Shown: positions 46,323-60,575, counted from the stretch's first letter. The stretch: 64,000 bases of DNA from Thioalkalivibrio sp. ALMg11 (GCF_000377905.1 NZ_KB898873.1:248001-312000), one strand, 5' to 3'. Made by a program: numbers and translations. Notes: generated from the sequence alone by a model not told the origin.

Positions 46323-47462
46323 ATGCGTGATGCCGGAACGGCAGCCGCTCCGCACCAGGACTGGCTACGCCTGATCAACACCCCCGGCCTCGGCCCGCGG
46401 CGCATGCTGCAACTGGTCGAGGCCTTCGGCACTCCGGGCAACGCCCTCGACGCCACTGCCGCCGAATGGCAGCGCGCGGGCATCGACCTCAAGCTGGACG
46501 ATGCCGCGCGCCAGGCCCGCGACACCGGGGCCGAAGCCGACCGGGCCTGGCTGGATGCCGATCCCCGGCATCACCTCCTGTGCCTCGACGACCCCGCCTA
46601 CCCACCGCTGCTGGCAGAGCTCCCCGACCCACCACCGGTGCTGTACCTGAACGGCGATCCCGAACTGCTGCGCACCCCGCAGGTGGGGATCGTCGGCAGC
46701 CGCGAGGCGACCCCGCAGGGCGAGCGCCTGGCCACCGAATTCGCGCGCGAGCTGGCTACGGCCGGGCTGACGATCACCAGCGGCCTGGCGCGCGGCATCG
46801 ATGGCGCGGCCCACGAGGGCGCCCTCGCCGCGCCCGGCGGACGCACCATCGCGGTGGTCGCCACCGGGCCCGACCGCATCTACCCTGCCCAGCACCGGCG
46901 ACTGGCCCATCGCATCGCGGACCACGGCCTGGTGGTCTCGCTATGGCCCACCGACACGCGCCCTCTGGCGCGGAACTTCCCGCAGCGCAACCGGGTGATC
47001 AGTGGGCTTTCCCTGGCCACCCTGGTTGTCGAGGCGGCCCTTAAAAGCGGGTCGCTGATCACCGCACGCCTGGCCGCCGAGCAGGGGCGCCAGGTCTATG
47101 CGGTCCCCGGCTCGGTGCTCAGCCCCGCCAGCCGCGGCTGCCACCGGCTGATCCGTGACGGCGCGCAGCTGGTGGAGTCGGCCGACGAGATCCTCGACGA
47201 CCTCGCGGACTGGCTGGGCGTGGCGCCCAACGCCCCGGTTGTCCCGGCCGAGTCCGCCAGCGAACCGCTGGACCCGGAGCAGGAACGCGTGCTGAACGCG
47301 ATGGGTTTCAACCCGGTCCCGCTGGAAACCCTGCGCGAACGCACCAAATTGACCATCGAACAGCTTTCATCCATGCTGGTTTTGCTTGAACTCCATGGCC
47401 GCGTGGCCGCTCTCGACCACGGGCGTTACCAGCGCCTCGACGCAGGATCCCCCGAATCATGA
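46323..47462 (+). CDS. dprA: DNA-processing protein DprA
   Basis: 379 aa from the ATG at 46323 (an in-frame TTG at 46308 adds five residues). DprA loads RecA on incoming single-stranded DNA. The extended Rossmann fold has VGIVGSREATPQGERLATEF, GLTITSGLARGIDGAAHEGA, GPDRIYPAQHRRLA, FPQRNRVISGLS and SGSLITARLAAEQGRQVYAV(PG). A C-terminal winged-helix (DML1-like) region follows. Together with the FimT-type pseudopilins this is consistent with natural transformation, though com genes are not in view. Confidence 0.94.
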   Translation: MRDAGTAAAPHQDWLRLINTPGLGPRRMLQLVEAFGTPGNALDATAAEWQRAGIDLKLDDAARQARDTGAEADRAWLDADPRHHLLCLDDPAYPPLLAELPDPPPVLYLNGDPELLRTPQVGIVGSREATPQGERLATEFARELATAGLTITSGLARGIDGAAHEGALAAPGGRTIAVVATGPDRIYPAQHRRLAHRIADHGLVVSLWPTDTRPLARNFPQRNRVISGLSLATLVVEAALKSGSLITARLAAEQGRQVYAVPGSVLSPASRGCHRLIRDGAQLVESADEILDDLADWLGVAPNAPVVPAESASEPLDPEQERVLNAMGFNPVPLETLRERTKLTIEQLSSMLVLLELHGRVAALDHGRYQRLDAGSPES

Positions 47463-47944
47463 ACGAGAACGTGCTGGATGTGCTCATGTATCTCTTTGAG
47501 CACACCATCGACGAGGAATCCGACGAGGAGCCGGACCGCTCGGAACTGGAGCGCCACCTGGTGGAGGCCGGTTTCGCTCGGCGCGAGATCGATCGCGCCC
47601 TCGGCTGGCTGGACCGCCTGATGAGCGAGGCCCCGCTGGCAGGCCGCGGCGGGGACGGTGCCGCCCAGCGGATTTACGCCCCCGAGGAGCGCAAGCGCCT
47701 GGACACCGAGTCTCACGGCTTCCTGCTGCACCTGGAGCAAAACGGCCTGCTGACCGCGGGCACCCGCGAACTGGTGCTGGACCGCGTCATGGAGCTGGAT
47801 GCCGAGGAGATCGACCTCGACCAGCTGCGCTGGGTCGTGCTGATGGTGCTGTTCAACCAGCCCGACGACGCGATCGCCTATTCCCGCCTGGAAGAGGTCA
47901 TGCGCGACGACTCGGGCCCCAGTGCCGTGGATTATCTGCACTGA
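47459..47944 (+). CDS. smg: Smg/DUF494 family protein
   Basis: 161 aa. MNENVLDVLMYLFEHTIDEE and LDRVMELDAEEIDLDQLRWV(VLMVLFNQP) match the Smg family, always found beside dprA. Its function is unknown. It overlaps dprA by four bases (ATGA). Confidence 0.95.
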   Translation: MNENVLDVLMYLFEHTIDEESDEEPDRSELERHLVEAGFARREIDRALGWLDRLMSEAPLAGRGGDGAAQRIYAPEERKRLDTESHGFLLHLEQNGLLTAGTRELVLDRVMELDAEEIDLDQLRWVVLMVLFNQPDDAIAYSRLEEVMRDDSGPSAVDYLH

Positions 47945-50633
47945 TTTCTCCGTCCTCCGCGAACGGGTCGGTAGCCAACCGGCAATTCCTCCACTAGTCT
48001 TTAGCGCCCGTGAACCCGGTTGCATGCTTGCAACCGCCACCGCCCCGACACGGAACCCGCTGCCACGGAGACGGTCCCGAGCCACATGAGCAAGCACCTC
48101 GTTATTGTAGAGTCCCCCGCCAAGGGCAAGACCATCGAGAAGTACCTGGGTCCCGACTACCAGGTCCTCGCCTCGTATGGCCACGTACGCGATCTCGTAC
48201 CCAAGGAGGGCGCCGTGGATCCGGAAGACGGCTTCCGGATGAAGTACGACATCATCGAGCGCAGCGAGAAACAGATCGAGGCGATCGCCAAGGCGCTGAA
48301 GAAATCCGACGACCTGATCCTCGCGACTGACCCCGACCGTGAAGGCGAGGCGATCTCCTGGCACCTCCACGAGGTCCTGCGCGAACGCGGCCTGCTGGAA
48401 AACCGGGACGTGCACCGGGTGGTGTTCCACGAGATCACCAAGAAGGCGATCCAGGAAGCGATCGAGCACCCGCGCGCCCTGGCCCAGCCACTGATCGATG
48501 CCCAGCAGGCGCGCCGCGCGCTGGACTATCTGGTCGGCTTCAACCTCTCGCCGCTGCTGTGGCGCAAGATCAAGCGCGGCCTGTCCGCCGGACGCGTGCA
48601 GAGCCCAGCCCTGCGGATGATCTCCGAGCGCGAGAACGAGATCGAGGCCTTCGTCGCACGCGAATACTGGACGCTCGACGCCCTTACCGAGCGCCAGGGC
48701 CAGGGCTTCACCGCGCGCCTGACCCACCTGGACGGCAACAAGCTGGACCAGTTCGACCTCAACAGCGCCGAGCTGGCGCATGACGCGCAGAAGCGCCTGA
48801 CCGACGCCGCCAGCGGCGAGCTGCGGGTTGCCAAGGTCGAGAAGAAGCAGCGCCGCCGCAACCCGGCCGCGCCGTTCACTACCTCGACCCTGCAGCAGGA
48901 GGCCTCGCGCAAGCTGGGCTTCACCGCCAGCCGCACCATGCGCACCGCACAGCAGCTCTACGAAGGGATCGATCTGGGTTCCGGCGCGGTCGGCCTGATC
49001 ACCTACATGCGTACCGACTCGGTGACCCTGGCTGGCGAGGCGATCGCCGAGATGCGCGGCCTGATTGAAGAGCGCTACGGGGCAAACAACGTCCCCGACA
49101 GCCCGCGCCAGTACAAGACCAAATCCAAGAACGCACAGGAGGCCCACGAGGCCATCCGCCCGACCTCCGTGCGCCACGTGCCGAACGAGATACGCGATCG
49201 CCTGAGCAGCGACCAGGCACGCCTGTATGACCTGATCTGGAAGCGCACCGTCGCCTGCCAGATGATCCACGCGACCTTCGACACCGTCGCTGCCGACCTG
49301 GTCCCGGGCGAAACCAAGCACCAGTTCCGCGCCACCGGCTCCACCCTGGTCGACCCCGGCTTCATCGCGGTCTACCAGGAGGGCCGCGACGACACGCAGG
49401 ACGACGACGAGGACAAGCGCCTGCCGGAAATGGCCGAGGGCGACAGCGTCAAACTGAACGAAGTCACCGCCGACCAGCACTTCACCGAGCCGCCGCCGCG
49501 CTACACCGAGGCCAGCCTGGTGAAGACGCTGGAGGAATACGGCATCGGCCGCCCCTCCACCTACGCCAGCATCATCTCCACCCTGCAGTCGCGCGAATAT
49601 GTGGAGATGGACGGCAAGCGCTTCATCCCGACCGACACCGGCCGGATCGTGAACAGCTTCCTGACCCAGCACTTCGACCGCTACGTGGACTACGACTTCA
49701 CCGCGAAGCTGGAAGACGAGCTGGATGCCATCTCGCGCGGCGAGAAGGACTGGGTCCCGGTGCTGGAAGCGTTCTGGGGCGACTTCCGCGACCGGGTGAA
49801 GGAAAAGGAAGAGAACGTCACCCGCGCCGAGGCCGTGCAGTCGCGCGAACTGGGTCCCGACCCGCAAAGCGGGCGCCCGGTCAGCGTACGCCTGGGCCGC
49901 TTCGGGCCGATCGTGCAGATCGGCACCAAGGACGACGAGGAGAAGCCGCGCTTCGCCGGCCTGCTGCCCGGGCAGAAGATGGACAAGGTCACCCTCGACG
50001 AGGCGCTGGAGCTGTTCAAGCTGCCACGCGATCTCGGCGAGACCCCCGAGGGCGAACCGGTGATGGTCAACATCGGCCGCTTCGGCCCGTACGTGAAATA
50101 CGGCTCCAAATACGCCTCGCTGGGTCCGGACGACGACGTCTGGACCATCGAGCTGCCACGCGCGCTCGAGGTGGTTGCCGAGAAGAAGAAAAAGGACGCC
50201 GAACGCTTCATCATGAGCTTCGACGCGGAAGGCATTCAGGTCCTGAACGGACGCTACGGCCCCTACGTGACCGACGGCAACAAGAACGCCAAGATCCCGA
50301 AGGAGACCGACCCCAAGTCCCTGACGCTGGAACAGTGCCAGGAGCTGATCGCCGCCGCCCCGGAGCGCAAGGGCCGCGGACGCAAGGGGGCGACCAAGTC
50401 CACGGGCAAGACCGCTGCCAAGTCCTCTAGCAAGGCCGAGGGCAAGACCGCCAGCAAGACGTCGGCCAAGTCGACCGCCAAGTCGACCGCCAAGTCGACG
50501 ACCACGAAGAAAACGGCGACCAAGAAGAAGGCCACCGCCAGCAAGACGGGCGCAAAGAAGGCCACCGCCAAGAAGACCCCGGCGAAGAAGTCGTCTACTG
50601 CGAAGTCCGCCAGCGCCGACGACAACCGCCTGA

Positions 50634-54094
<3,461 letters not shown>

Positions 54095-54197
54095 CCCACT
54101 CGCCACCCGGGTTCATGGACGGTTCACGCGCCACGGCGCAACCTGAGCCTATCGTTCCCGCATCCGCGCGGGGCCACCGAACACCGGGAGTTTCATC

Positions 54198-54860
54198 ATG
54201 CAACGCATTCTCGCTCTGGCCGCTACCAGTGCCCTGGTACTCGTGATGGGTTGCACGACCACCGATCCGTACACTGGGGAAGACCGCGTATCGCGCGCCA
54301 CCATCGGGGCCGGCATCGGCGCGGCCGCCGGGGCGGTACTCGGCAGCGTCACCAGCAGCCGCAACCGCACCCAGCGCGCGATGATCGGGGCCGGCATCGG
54401 GGCGTTGGCGGGCGGCGCCATCGGTAACTACATGGACCGCCAGGAGGATGTCCTGCGCGAGCAACTGCGCGGCACCGGCGTCAGCGTCAGCCGCGACGGC
54501 GACAACATCATCCTCAACATGCCGAGCAACATCACCTTCGATTTCGATCGCAGCGAGATCAACCCGCAGTTCCATGAGGTCCTCGACTCGGTGACGCTCG
54601 TACTGGAGGAGTTCGACCAGACCGGGGTCGAGGTCGCCGGGCACACCGACAGCACCGGCCGGGTCGAGTACAACATGGACCTCTCCGAGCGCCGTGCCGA
54701 GAGCGTGGGTCAAGCCCTGATCCGCCGTGGCGTACAACCGGTGCGCGTGCACACCATCGGCCTCGGGCCGCATCAGCCGGTCGCTACCAACGACACCGAT
54801 GCTGGGCGCGAACAGAATCGCCGCGTCGAACTCACCCTGTTCCCGCTCACCGCCGACTAA
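54198..54860 (+). CDS. OmpA-family lipoprotein with glycine zipper (YiaD-like)
   Basis: 220 aa. A lipoprotein signal (LALAATSALVLVMGCTTT, Cys about 19) is followed by a glycine-zipper region (ATIGAGIGAAAGAVLG and RAMIGAGIGALAGGAIGNY) that can insert in membranes. The C-terminal OmpA domain (about 110-218) has NITFDFDRSEINPQF and GHTDSTGRVEYNMDLSERRA, which bind peptidoglycan. It tethers the outer membrane to the wall. Alone after aroE. Confidence 0.9.
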   Translation: MQRILALAATSALVLVMGCTTTDPYTGEDRVSRATIGAGIGAAAGAVLGSVTSSRNRTQRAMIGAGIGALAGGAIGNYMDRQEDVLREQLRGTGVSVSRDGDNIILNMPSNITFDFDRSEINPQFHEVLDSVTLVLEEFDQTGVEVAGHTDSTGRVEYNMDLSERRAESVGQALIRRGVQPVRVHTIGLGPHQPVATNDTDAGREQNRRVELTLFPLTAD

Positions 54861-54870
54861 CCCGCACTTT

Positions 54871-54916
54871 CCGGCCCGGCACCCAACGCCGGGCCGGGCC
54901 GGGCCGGGCCGGGCCG
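54871..54916 (+). repeat. GC hairpin followed by a (GGGCC)n tandem repeat
   Basis: CCGGCCCGGC and GCCGGGCCGG form a perfect 10-bp stem around ACCCAAC (54871-54897). The right arm runs into five exact GGGCC units (54891-54915). It lies 11 bases after the OmpA-family gene stop. No T run follows, so it may slow or stabilise transcripts rather than act as a standard terminator. Confidence 0.7.
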
Positions 54917-55058
54917 GCCCCATCTTCGCGACGTCTTCAGCGCGCCGCGCTGGACACCCCCACCCTTCCTGCGGCAGAATCCCGATCATTCGCCGCATCG
55001 TGATTTTTCGGTGCAATCGCGTCCATTCTCGACAGGATCGCTACCGATTCCCCCTGCC

Positions 55059-55499
55059 ATGGCGTCCATACTGCTGCTCAACGGCCCCAACCTGAACCTG
55101 CTGGGACAGCGGGAGCCGGAGCGCTACGGCATGCAGACCCTGGCGGACATCGAGACCGACCTGAAGGCTCGGACGGAACAGGCCGGCGCAACCCTCGACT
55201 GCTTCCAGAGCAATCACGAAGGCGACCTGATCGACCGCATCCATGCCGCCTCCGGCGAGGGCGTGAAGCACATCCTGATCAATCCGGGCGGCCTGACCCA
55301 CACCAGCGTCAGCCTGCGCGATGCCCTGCTGGGCGTCGCCATCCCGTTCTACGAGATCCATATCAGCAACATCCACGCCCGCGAATCCTTCCGCCAGACC
55401 TCGCGTCTGAGCGATGTCGCCGCCGGCCTTGTCAGTGGCTTCGGCGTCATTGGCTACCGGCTGGCGCTGGATGCGGCGCTTGCAGCTATCAAGGAATAA
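55059..55499 (+). CDS. aroQ: Type II 3-dehydroquinate dehydratase
   Basis: 146 aa from the ATG at 55059; the open frame begins earlier without family match. [22 protein letters not shown] includes the catalytic Tyr, [32 protein letters not shown] and [17 protein letters not shown] complete the family pattern. It makes 3-dehydroshikimate, the substrate of AroE. Nine bases before accB. Confidence 0.97.
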   Translation: MASILLLNGPNLNLLGQREPERYGMQTLADIETDLKARTEQAGATLDCFQSNHEGDLIDRIHAASGEGVKHILINPGGLTHTSVSLRDALLGVAIPFYEIHISNIHARESFRQTSRLSDVAAGLVSGFGVIGYRLALDAALAAIKE

Positions 55500-55508
55500 G
55501 AGGCTTCC

Positions 55509-55970
55509 ATGGACATTCGCAAGGTCAAGAAACTGATCGACCTGCTCGACGAGAGCGGTATCCACGAGATCGAGATCCACGAAGGCGAGGAGTCGGTCCG
55601 CATCACCCGCTCCGCCAGCGGGACGCCCATGGCCGCAGCCGCCCCGCCGCCCCCGCTGCCCGCAGCGGCGCCCGCCGCCGGGGCGGCCCCTGGCACAGCC
55701 CCGGTGGCCGCGACGGAGGCCGCACCGGAAATGGATGGCCATCGGGTCACCGCACCCATGGTCGGCACCTTCTACCGGGCCCCGAGCCCGGGCTCCAAGC
55801 CGTTCGTGGAGGTCGGCCAGACCGTGGAGGCCGGCGAGACCCTGTGCATCATCGAGGCCATGAAGATGCTCAATCCGATCGAGGCCGACCAGGGCGGCAC
55901 CATCCGCGACATCCTGGTCGAGAACGGCAACCCGGTGGAATACGGGCAGCCGCTGTTCATCATCGGATGA
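55509..55970 (+). CDS. accB: Biotin carboxyl carrier protein of acetyl-CoA carboxylase
   Basis: 153 aa. The N-terminal helix [20 protein letters not shown] is typical; a Pro/Ala linker (about 42-74) joins the biotinyl domain. Lys119 in EAMKM is the biotin attachment site, and FIIG ends the fold. It carries CO2 between AccC and AccAD in the first step of fatty acid synthesis. Followed by accC at 51 bases. Confidence 0.97.
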   Translation: MDIRKVKKLIDLLDESGIHEIEIHEGEESVRITRSASGTPMAAAAPPPPLPAAAPAAGAAPGTAPVAATEAAPEMDGHRVTAPMVGTFYRAPSPGSKPFVEVGQTVEAGETLCIIEAMKMLNPIEADQGGTIRDILVENGNPVEYGQPLFIIG

Positions 55971-56021
55971 ACCCATCCGCCGGGCCTCACACCCCCGGCT
56001 TCGCTGGAAACAGGTTCGAGC

Positions 56022-57368
56022 ATGTTTGAAAAAATTCTGATCGCCAACCGCGGCGAGATCGCCCTGCGGGTCCTGCGTGCCTGCCGCGAAATGGGCATTG
56101 CCACCGTCGCCGCCCACTCCAGCGCCGACCGCGACCTGAAGCACGTTCGCCTGGCGGACGAGTCGGTCTGCATCGGCCCCGCGGCCTCGGGCGAGAGCTA
56201 CCTGAACATTCCCGCGCTGATCGCGGCCGCCGAGGTCACCGACGCCGGCGCGATCCACCCGGGCTACGGCTTCCTGTCGGAAAACGCGGACTTCGCCGAA
56301 CGCGTGGAGTCTTCGGGCTTCGCCTTTATCGGTCCGCGCGCCGAGACCATCCGCCTGATGGGCGACAAGGTCTCCGCCAAGCAGTCGATGCTGGAGGCCA
56401 ACGTGCCCTGCGTACCCGGCTCCGGTGGCGCCCTGGGCGACGACGCGGACGCCAACCTGGCGCTGGCGCGCGAGGTCGGTTACCCGGTCATCATCAAGGC
56501 CGCCGCCGGCGGTGGCGGCCGCGGCATGCGTGTGGTGCATACCGAGGGCGCGCTGCTGAACGCCATCTCGCTGACCCGCAACGAGGCGCAGCAGGGTTTC
56601 GGCAATGACACCCTGTACATGGAGAAGTACCTGGAACACCCGCGCCACGTGGAGTTCCAGATCCTCGCCGACAGCCACGGCAATGCCGTCTGCCTGGGCG
56701 AGCGCGACTGCTCCATGCAGCGGCGCCACCAGAAGGTCATCGAGGAGGCACCGGCCCCGGGCATTACCGACGACCAGCGCCAGGCCATGGCCGAACGCCT
56801 GATCCGCGCCTGCCAGGAGATCGGCTACCGCGGCGCCGGGACCTTCGAGTTCCTGTACGAGAACGGGGGGTTCTATTTCATCGAGATGAACACCCGGCTG
56901 CAGGTCGAACACACCGTCACCGAGCAGGTCACCGGCATCGACCTGGTGCGCGAACAGATCCGCATCGCCGCCGGGGAACCCTTGGGCTACACGCAAGACG
57001 ACGTGCGCATCACCGGCCACGCGATCGAGTGCCGCATCAATGCGGAAGACCCCCGTACCTTCATGCCCAGCCCCGGCACCATCCAGCAATACCACGCGCC
57101 GGGCGGACCGGGCATCCGCATGGATACCCACATCTACAACGGCTATGTGGTGCCGCCGTACTACGACTCCATGATCGGCAAGCTGATCGCCCACGGCAAT
57201 AACCGCGAGATCGCGCTCGCGCGCATGCGCGGCGCCCTGGGCGAGATCGTGGTGGACGGCATCCAGACCAACGTCGCGCTGCACCACGACCTGATGATCG
57301 ACGCGAACTTCCAGCGCGGCAAAACCGATATCCACTACCTCGAGAAGAAGCTCAAGGCACAGGCCTGA
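56022..57368 (+). CDS. accC: Biotin carboxylase subunit of acetyl-CoA carboxylase
   Basis: 448 aa, full length. [20 protein letters not shown](C)RE, the ATP-grasp loop [46 protein letters not shown](AP) and [16 protein letters not shown] are conserved. It carboxylates the biotin on AccB with ATP and bicarbonate. Thirty-two bases before prmA. Confidence 0.98.
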   Translation: MFEKILIANRGEIALRVLRACREMGIATVAAHSSADRDLKHVRLADESVCIGPAASGESYLNIPALIAAAEVTDAGAIHPGYGFLSENADFAERVESSGFAFIGPRAETIRLMGDKVSAKQSMLEANVPCVPGSGGALGDDADANLALAREVGYPVIIKAAAGGGGRGMRVVHTEGALLNAISLTRNEAQQGFGNDTLYMEKYLEHPRHVEFQILADSHGNAVCLGERDCSMQRRHQKVIEEAPAPGITDDQRQAMAERLIRACQEIGYRGAGTFEFLYENGGFYFIEMNTRLQVEHTVTEQVTGIDLVREQIRIAAGEPLGYTQDDVRITGHAIECRINAEDPRTFMPSPGTIQQYHAPGGPGIRMDTHIYNGYVVPPYYDSMIGKLIAHGNNREIALARMRGALGEIVVDGIQTNVALHHDLMIDANFQRGKTDIHYLEKKLKAQA

Positions 57369-57400
57369 TCCTTCCTTCCTCGCGCCACGAGCCTGATGCC

Positions 57401-58282
57401 ATGAGCCTTGCCGAACTCGAATGCCAGATCAGCCCGGAACAAGCCGAGCCGCTGGAGGACACCCTGTTCGAACTGGGCGCCGTCAGCGTCGAGCTGTTCG
57501 ATGCCGCCGACGAGCCGCTGTTCGAGCCGCCACTGGGCACCCATCCGCTGTGGTCCAGCGTGCGCCTGAAGGCGGTGTTCCCGGACACCACCCAGGCGGA
57601 CCTCGCGGCGGCCGCGCTGGCACGCCAGCCGCAGGCCCCGGAGGCGATCCAGGTCCAGGCGATCGAGGACCAGGACTGGGTCCGCGCCGGGCTGGACGGC
57701 CTTGGTGCCATCCATTGCGGTGGCGCACTGTGGATCGTGCCCTCCTGGGAGGACGAACCGGCGATCGAGGAAGGCACCTTCGTGCGCCTGGACCCCGGTC
57801 TTGCCTTCGGAACCGGCAATCACCCGACCACCGCGATGTGCCTGGCCGCCCTTGCCCAGCAGCCACCGCGCGATCAGGAGGTCCTCGACTACGGCTGCGG
57901 CTCCGGCATCCTCGCGATCGCCGCCCTGAAGCTGGGCGCACGCCATGCACTGGGCATCGACATCGACGAACAGGCCATCCAGGCCACCCGCAGCAATGCC
58001 GACGCCAACGCCATCCCGCCCGCACAGCTGGAGACCGGGCTGACCGATCACCCCGTGCCCGGCGCGGCCTATGACCTGGTGCTGGCCAACATCCTCGCCA
58101 AGCCGCTGATTGATCTGGCACCGGAGTTGGCACGGGCAGCGAAACCGGGCGCGCGCATCCTGCTCGCCGGGCTGCTCGAACGCCAGGCAGACGAAGTCAT
58201 CGCGGCCTACTCCGACACCTTCGATATCGGCGTCGAGGACTGCCGCGAAGGCTGGGCCCTCCTCGGCGGCCGCCGGCGCTAG
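57401..58282 (+). CDS. prmA: Ribosomal protein L11 methyltransferase
   Basis: 293 aa. An N-terminal substrate domain (QDWVRAG...) precedes the SAM domain: LDPGLAFGTGNHPTTAMCLA, LDYGCGSGILAIAALKLGA, GIDIDEQAIQATRSNA and LVLANILAKPLIDLAPEL. It trimethylates ribosomal protein L11. Its TAG stop lies at the edge of a sequence related to the inverted-repeat element near ntrY. Confidence 0.96.
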   Translation: MSLAELECQISPEQAEPLEDTLFELGAVSVELFDAADEPLFEPPLGTHPLWSSVRLKAVFPDTTQADLAAAALARQPQAPEAIQVQAIEDQDWVRAGLDGLGAIHCGGALWIVPSWEDEPAIEEGTFVRLDPGLAFGTGNHPTTAMCLAALAQQPPRDQEVLDYGCGSGILAIAALKLGARHALGIDIDEQAIQATRSNADANAIPPAQLETGLTDHPVPGAAYDLVLANILAKPLIDLAPELARAAKPGARILLAGLLERQADEVIAAYSDTFDIGVEDCREGWALLGGRRR

Positions 58283-58306
58283 GGAGACGCTGATTCATGT
58301 ACGCGC
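58280..58306. repeat. Related end of the ntrY-type inverted-repeat element
   Basis: TAGGGAGACGCTGATTCATG then TACGCGC matches the arm at 41266 at 21 of 27 positions. As there, it overlaps a TAG stop codon, here that of prmA. A poorly preserved possible opposite end (ACCATCAGCGGGCCCC) lies near 58370. The rest of the 147-base gap before the next gene shows nothing else. Confidence 0.5.
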
Positions 58307-58429
58307 CCGGCCGAGTCGATCACGCTCAACGGCAAGGCGCCGCAAGCACAGGATCGCCCGGCTACACGAACGACCATCAGCGGGCCCCATCGAGCGAATC
58401 CTCGCAACACCTGACGCCCGGCCCGTAGG

Positions 58430-59149
58430 ATGCTCGCCCGCTGCCCCCAATGCGGCGTCACCCACGCCCTCGCCCGCGGGGCCAAGCTCCGCCAGAGGCG
58501 AGTGCACTGCTCCAATTGCGACGCCGAGTTCGATCTGTTCCCGGCACTGGAGATCGGCGGCGCGGGCGAACGCGTGTTGGGCCAGGGGCTCCTCCCGGCG
58601 CGGCAGGCGCCACTCCACGCCATCGAGAGCGCCCCGGGCGTTGCAATACCCCTCAACATCGAACGCCACTCAAGCCCCCTGGGCTCGGCAGACGCAACCC
58701 GCCGGCGTTCCTGGCCGGGGATCGTGCTGGCCGCCGCCCTGATGCTGCTGCTGGGCGCGCAACTACTGGCAATCCCGCCCGTGGCACCGGACCAGAGCGC
58801 CCACCTGGACCAGGCCCGGGCGCAAGTGTGCGCGGCCCTCCCCTGCCCGACCTGGCACCCGAGGCGCGCCCCTGGACAAATCCGGACCTCGGCGCCCGAT
58901 TTCTTCACCACCACCGATGGCACTCTGCACCTGCAATTCGTCCTCGAAAGCCCGATCCGGCAGGCCTGGCCGATCCTCGATATTCGCCTGACCGACCAGC
59001 TTGGGACGCCCCATGGCACCCTCCGGCTGACCCCGAACGACTACACCGACACCCACGCACCGATGAACGCCCACTCCCCCCACTCCGTGCGCCTGGCCGT
59101 CGCCAGTCCTCATGGCCACATCACCGGCATCGAGGTCCAGCCCCGGTAA
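58430..59149 (+). CDS. Zinc-ribbon and DUF3426 membrane protein
   Basis: 239 aa. An N-terminal zinc ribbon (CPQCGVTHA...VHCSNCDAEFDLF, Cys5/Cys8 and Cys27/Cys30) of the MJ0042 type, one membrane helix (about 95-113, PGIVLAAALMLLLGAQLLAI), and a C-terminal DUF3426 domain. Its partner and function are unknown, but the position between prmA and dusB is standard in proteobacteria. Confidence 0.85.
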   Translation: MLARCPQCGVTHALARGAKLRQRRVHCSNCDAEFDLFPALEIGGAGERVLGQGLLPARQAPLHAIESAPGVAIPLNIERHSSPLGSADATRRRSWPGIVLAAALMLLLGAQLLAIPPVAPDQSAHLDQARAQVCAALPCPTWHPRRAPGQIRTSAPDFFTTTDGTLHLQFVLESPIRQAWPILDIRLTDQLGTPHGTLRLTPNDYTDTHAPMNAHSPHSVRLAVASPHGHITGIEVQPR

Positions 59150-59259
59150 TCCTCGGGTCCGAGGCCGCGGGCGTTCACATCGTCTCGCGATTGACCGCAC
59201 CGGAAACCGCGCAGGTTAGCTGCTAGACTGGCCCGCTTGCTCCCGACCCGATAGCCCCG

Positions 59260-60252
59260 ATGCAGCTCGGAATTCACCACTTCCCCGACCCTGTCGTGTT
59301 TCTGGCGCCGATGGCCGGGGTCAGCGACCGTCCATTCCGGTTGCTGGCACGCCGCCTGGGGGCCAGCGCAGCGGTATCCGAGATGGTGACCTCCGACACC
59401 CGACTATGGGCCAGCGACAAGAGCCGCCACCGCCTGGATCATCGCCAGGAGCCACGCCCGCGTATCGTGCAGCTGCTGGGTAACGAACCCGAGGCCCTGG
59501 CCGAGGCCGCGCGCGAGAACGTGCGCCGCGGCGCCGATGTGATCGACCTGAACTTTGGCTGCCCGGCCAAGAAGGTCTGCAGCAAGGCCGCCGGCTCGGC
59601 GCTACTGGGCGAGCCGGAACGGGTGCGCGAACTGCTTCAGGCGCTCACCACCGCGGTCACCGTCCCGGTGACCCTGAAGATGCGCCTCGGCCTCGACCGC
59701 GAACGGATCAACGGCGAGACCATCGCGGCCATCGCCGAGGACTGCGGTATTGCGATGCTGACCGTGCATGGCCGCACGCGGGCCGATGCCTATCGCGGAC
59801 AGACGGACTACGCCGCCATCGCGCGCATCGTCCGGGCCGTTTCCATCCCCGTGCTCGCCAATGGCGATATCACCGGCCCCGAAAAGGCGATGCAGGTACT
59901 GGAGACCACCCGCGCGGCGGGCGTGATGATCGGGCGCGCCGCCCAGGGCCAGCCCTGGCTCCCGGGCCAGATCCGGGCCGCGCTGGCCGGCGAACCGGTC
60001 CCGCCGGCACCCGAGCGCGCCGCCCGCCTGGCCCTGATTGAGGAGCACATTGGCGAACTGCACGCCCAATACGGCGAACCGCAGGGCGTGCGTATCGCGC
60101 GCAAGCACCTGGGCTGGTATCTTCAGGGCCTGGGTCTCGACGAGGCCCGCACCCGGGCGGCCCGGGCTGACCTTCTCGCCGCCCCCACGGCCAGCGAACA
60201 ACTGTGGCGCCTTCGGGACCACCTGACGGGAATCGCAAGCGAGGCTGCATGA
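59260..60252 (+). CDS. dusB: tRNA-dihydrouridine synthase B
   Basis: 330 aa. An FMN TIM barrel: VFLAPMAGVSDRPFRLLARR, VIDLNFGCPAKKVCSKAAGS(ALL) with the catalytic Cys, TLKMRLGLD, LTVHGRTRADAYRGQTDY and PVLANGDITGPEKAMQVLE. It reduces uridines in tRNA D-loops. It overlaps fis by four bases; the dusB-fis pair is the classic fis operon. Confidence 0.97.
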   Translation: MQLGIHHFPDPVVFLAPMAGVSDRPFRLLARRLGASAAVSEMVTSDTRLWASDKSRHRLDHRQEPRPRIVQLLGNEPEALAEAARENVRRGADVIDLNFGCPAKKVCSKAAGSALLGEPERVRELLQALTTAVTVPVTLKMRLGLDRERINGETIAAIAEDCGIAMLTVHGRTRADAYRGQTDYAAIARIVRAVSIPVLANGDITGPEKAMQVLETTRAAGVMIGRAAQGQPWLPGQIRAALAGEPVPPAPERAARLALIEEHIGELHAQYGEPQGVRIARKHLGWYLQGLGLDEARTRAARADLLAAPTASEQLWRLRDHLTGIASEAA

Positions 60253-60575
60253 GCATGAACATGCCACTCGAACAGGACCCTGAGGTCCACGAGACGCCGG
60301 TTGCCGGCGTCCTCCCGTCCGATTGTGTGCTCGCCGAGTCCGTGCGCCATGCGCTGGACCAGTATTTCGAGACCCTGGATGGGCAGAGCAGCCACGATCT
60401 CTACGCGCTGGTGATGAACGAGGTGGAGCGCCCCCTTCTGGCCAGCGTGCTGGAGCGTTGCGGGGGCAACCAGAGCCGCGCGGCGGCCCTGCTCGGGCTC
60501 AACCGCGCCACCCTGCGCAAGAAGCTGCGCACCCACGGACTGGTAGGAACCAACGGGAACGGCGCCGGAGAATAA
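60249..60575 (+). CDS. fis: Nucleoid protein Fis
   Basis: 108 aa from the ATG at 60249, overlapping the dusB stop. The C-terminal helix-turn-helix (LASVLERCGGNQSRAAALLG then LNRATLRKKLRTHGL) is the Fis signature, and ALDQYFETLDGQSSHDLYAL(V) forms the dimer helices. It bends DNA and controls rRNA and many growth-linked genes. The tail has a short Gly/Asn-rich extension. Confidence 0.94.
   Translation: MSMNMPLEQDPEVHETPVAGVLPSDCVLAESVRHALDQYFETLDGQSSHDLYALVMNEVERPLLASVLERCGGNQSRAAALLGLNRATLRKKLRTHGLVGTNGNGAGE

Noticed and set aside
47426-49867. An 813-codon minus-strand frame opposite smg and topA
   Set aside because: It is a mirror of two well-conserved genes, with no domain, and its length is explained by high GC codon use.
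55041-57335. A 764-codon minus-strand frame opposite aroQ, accB and accC
   Set aside because: The plus-strand genes are unambiguous, and the antisense protein has no recognisable motif.
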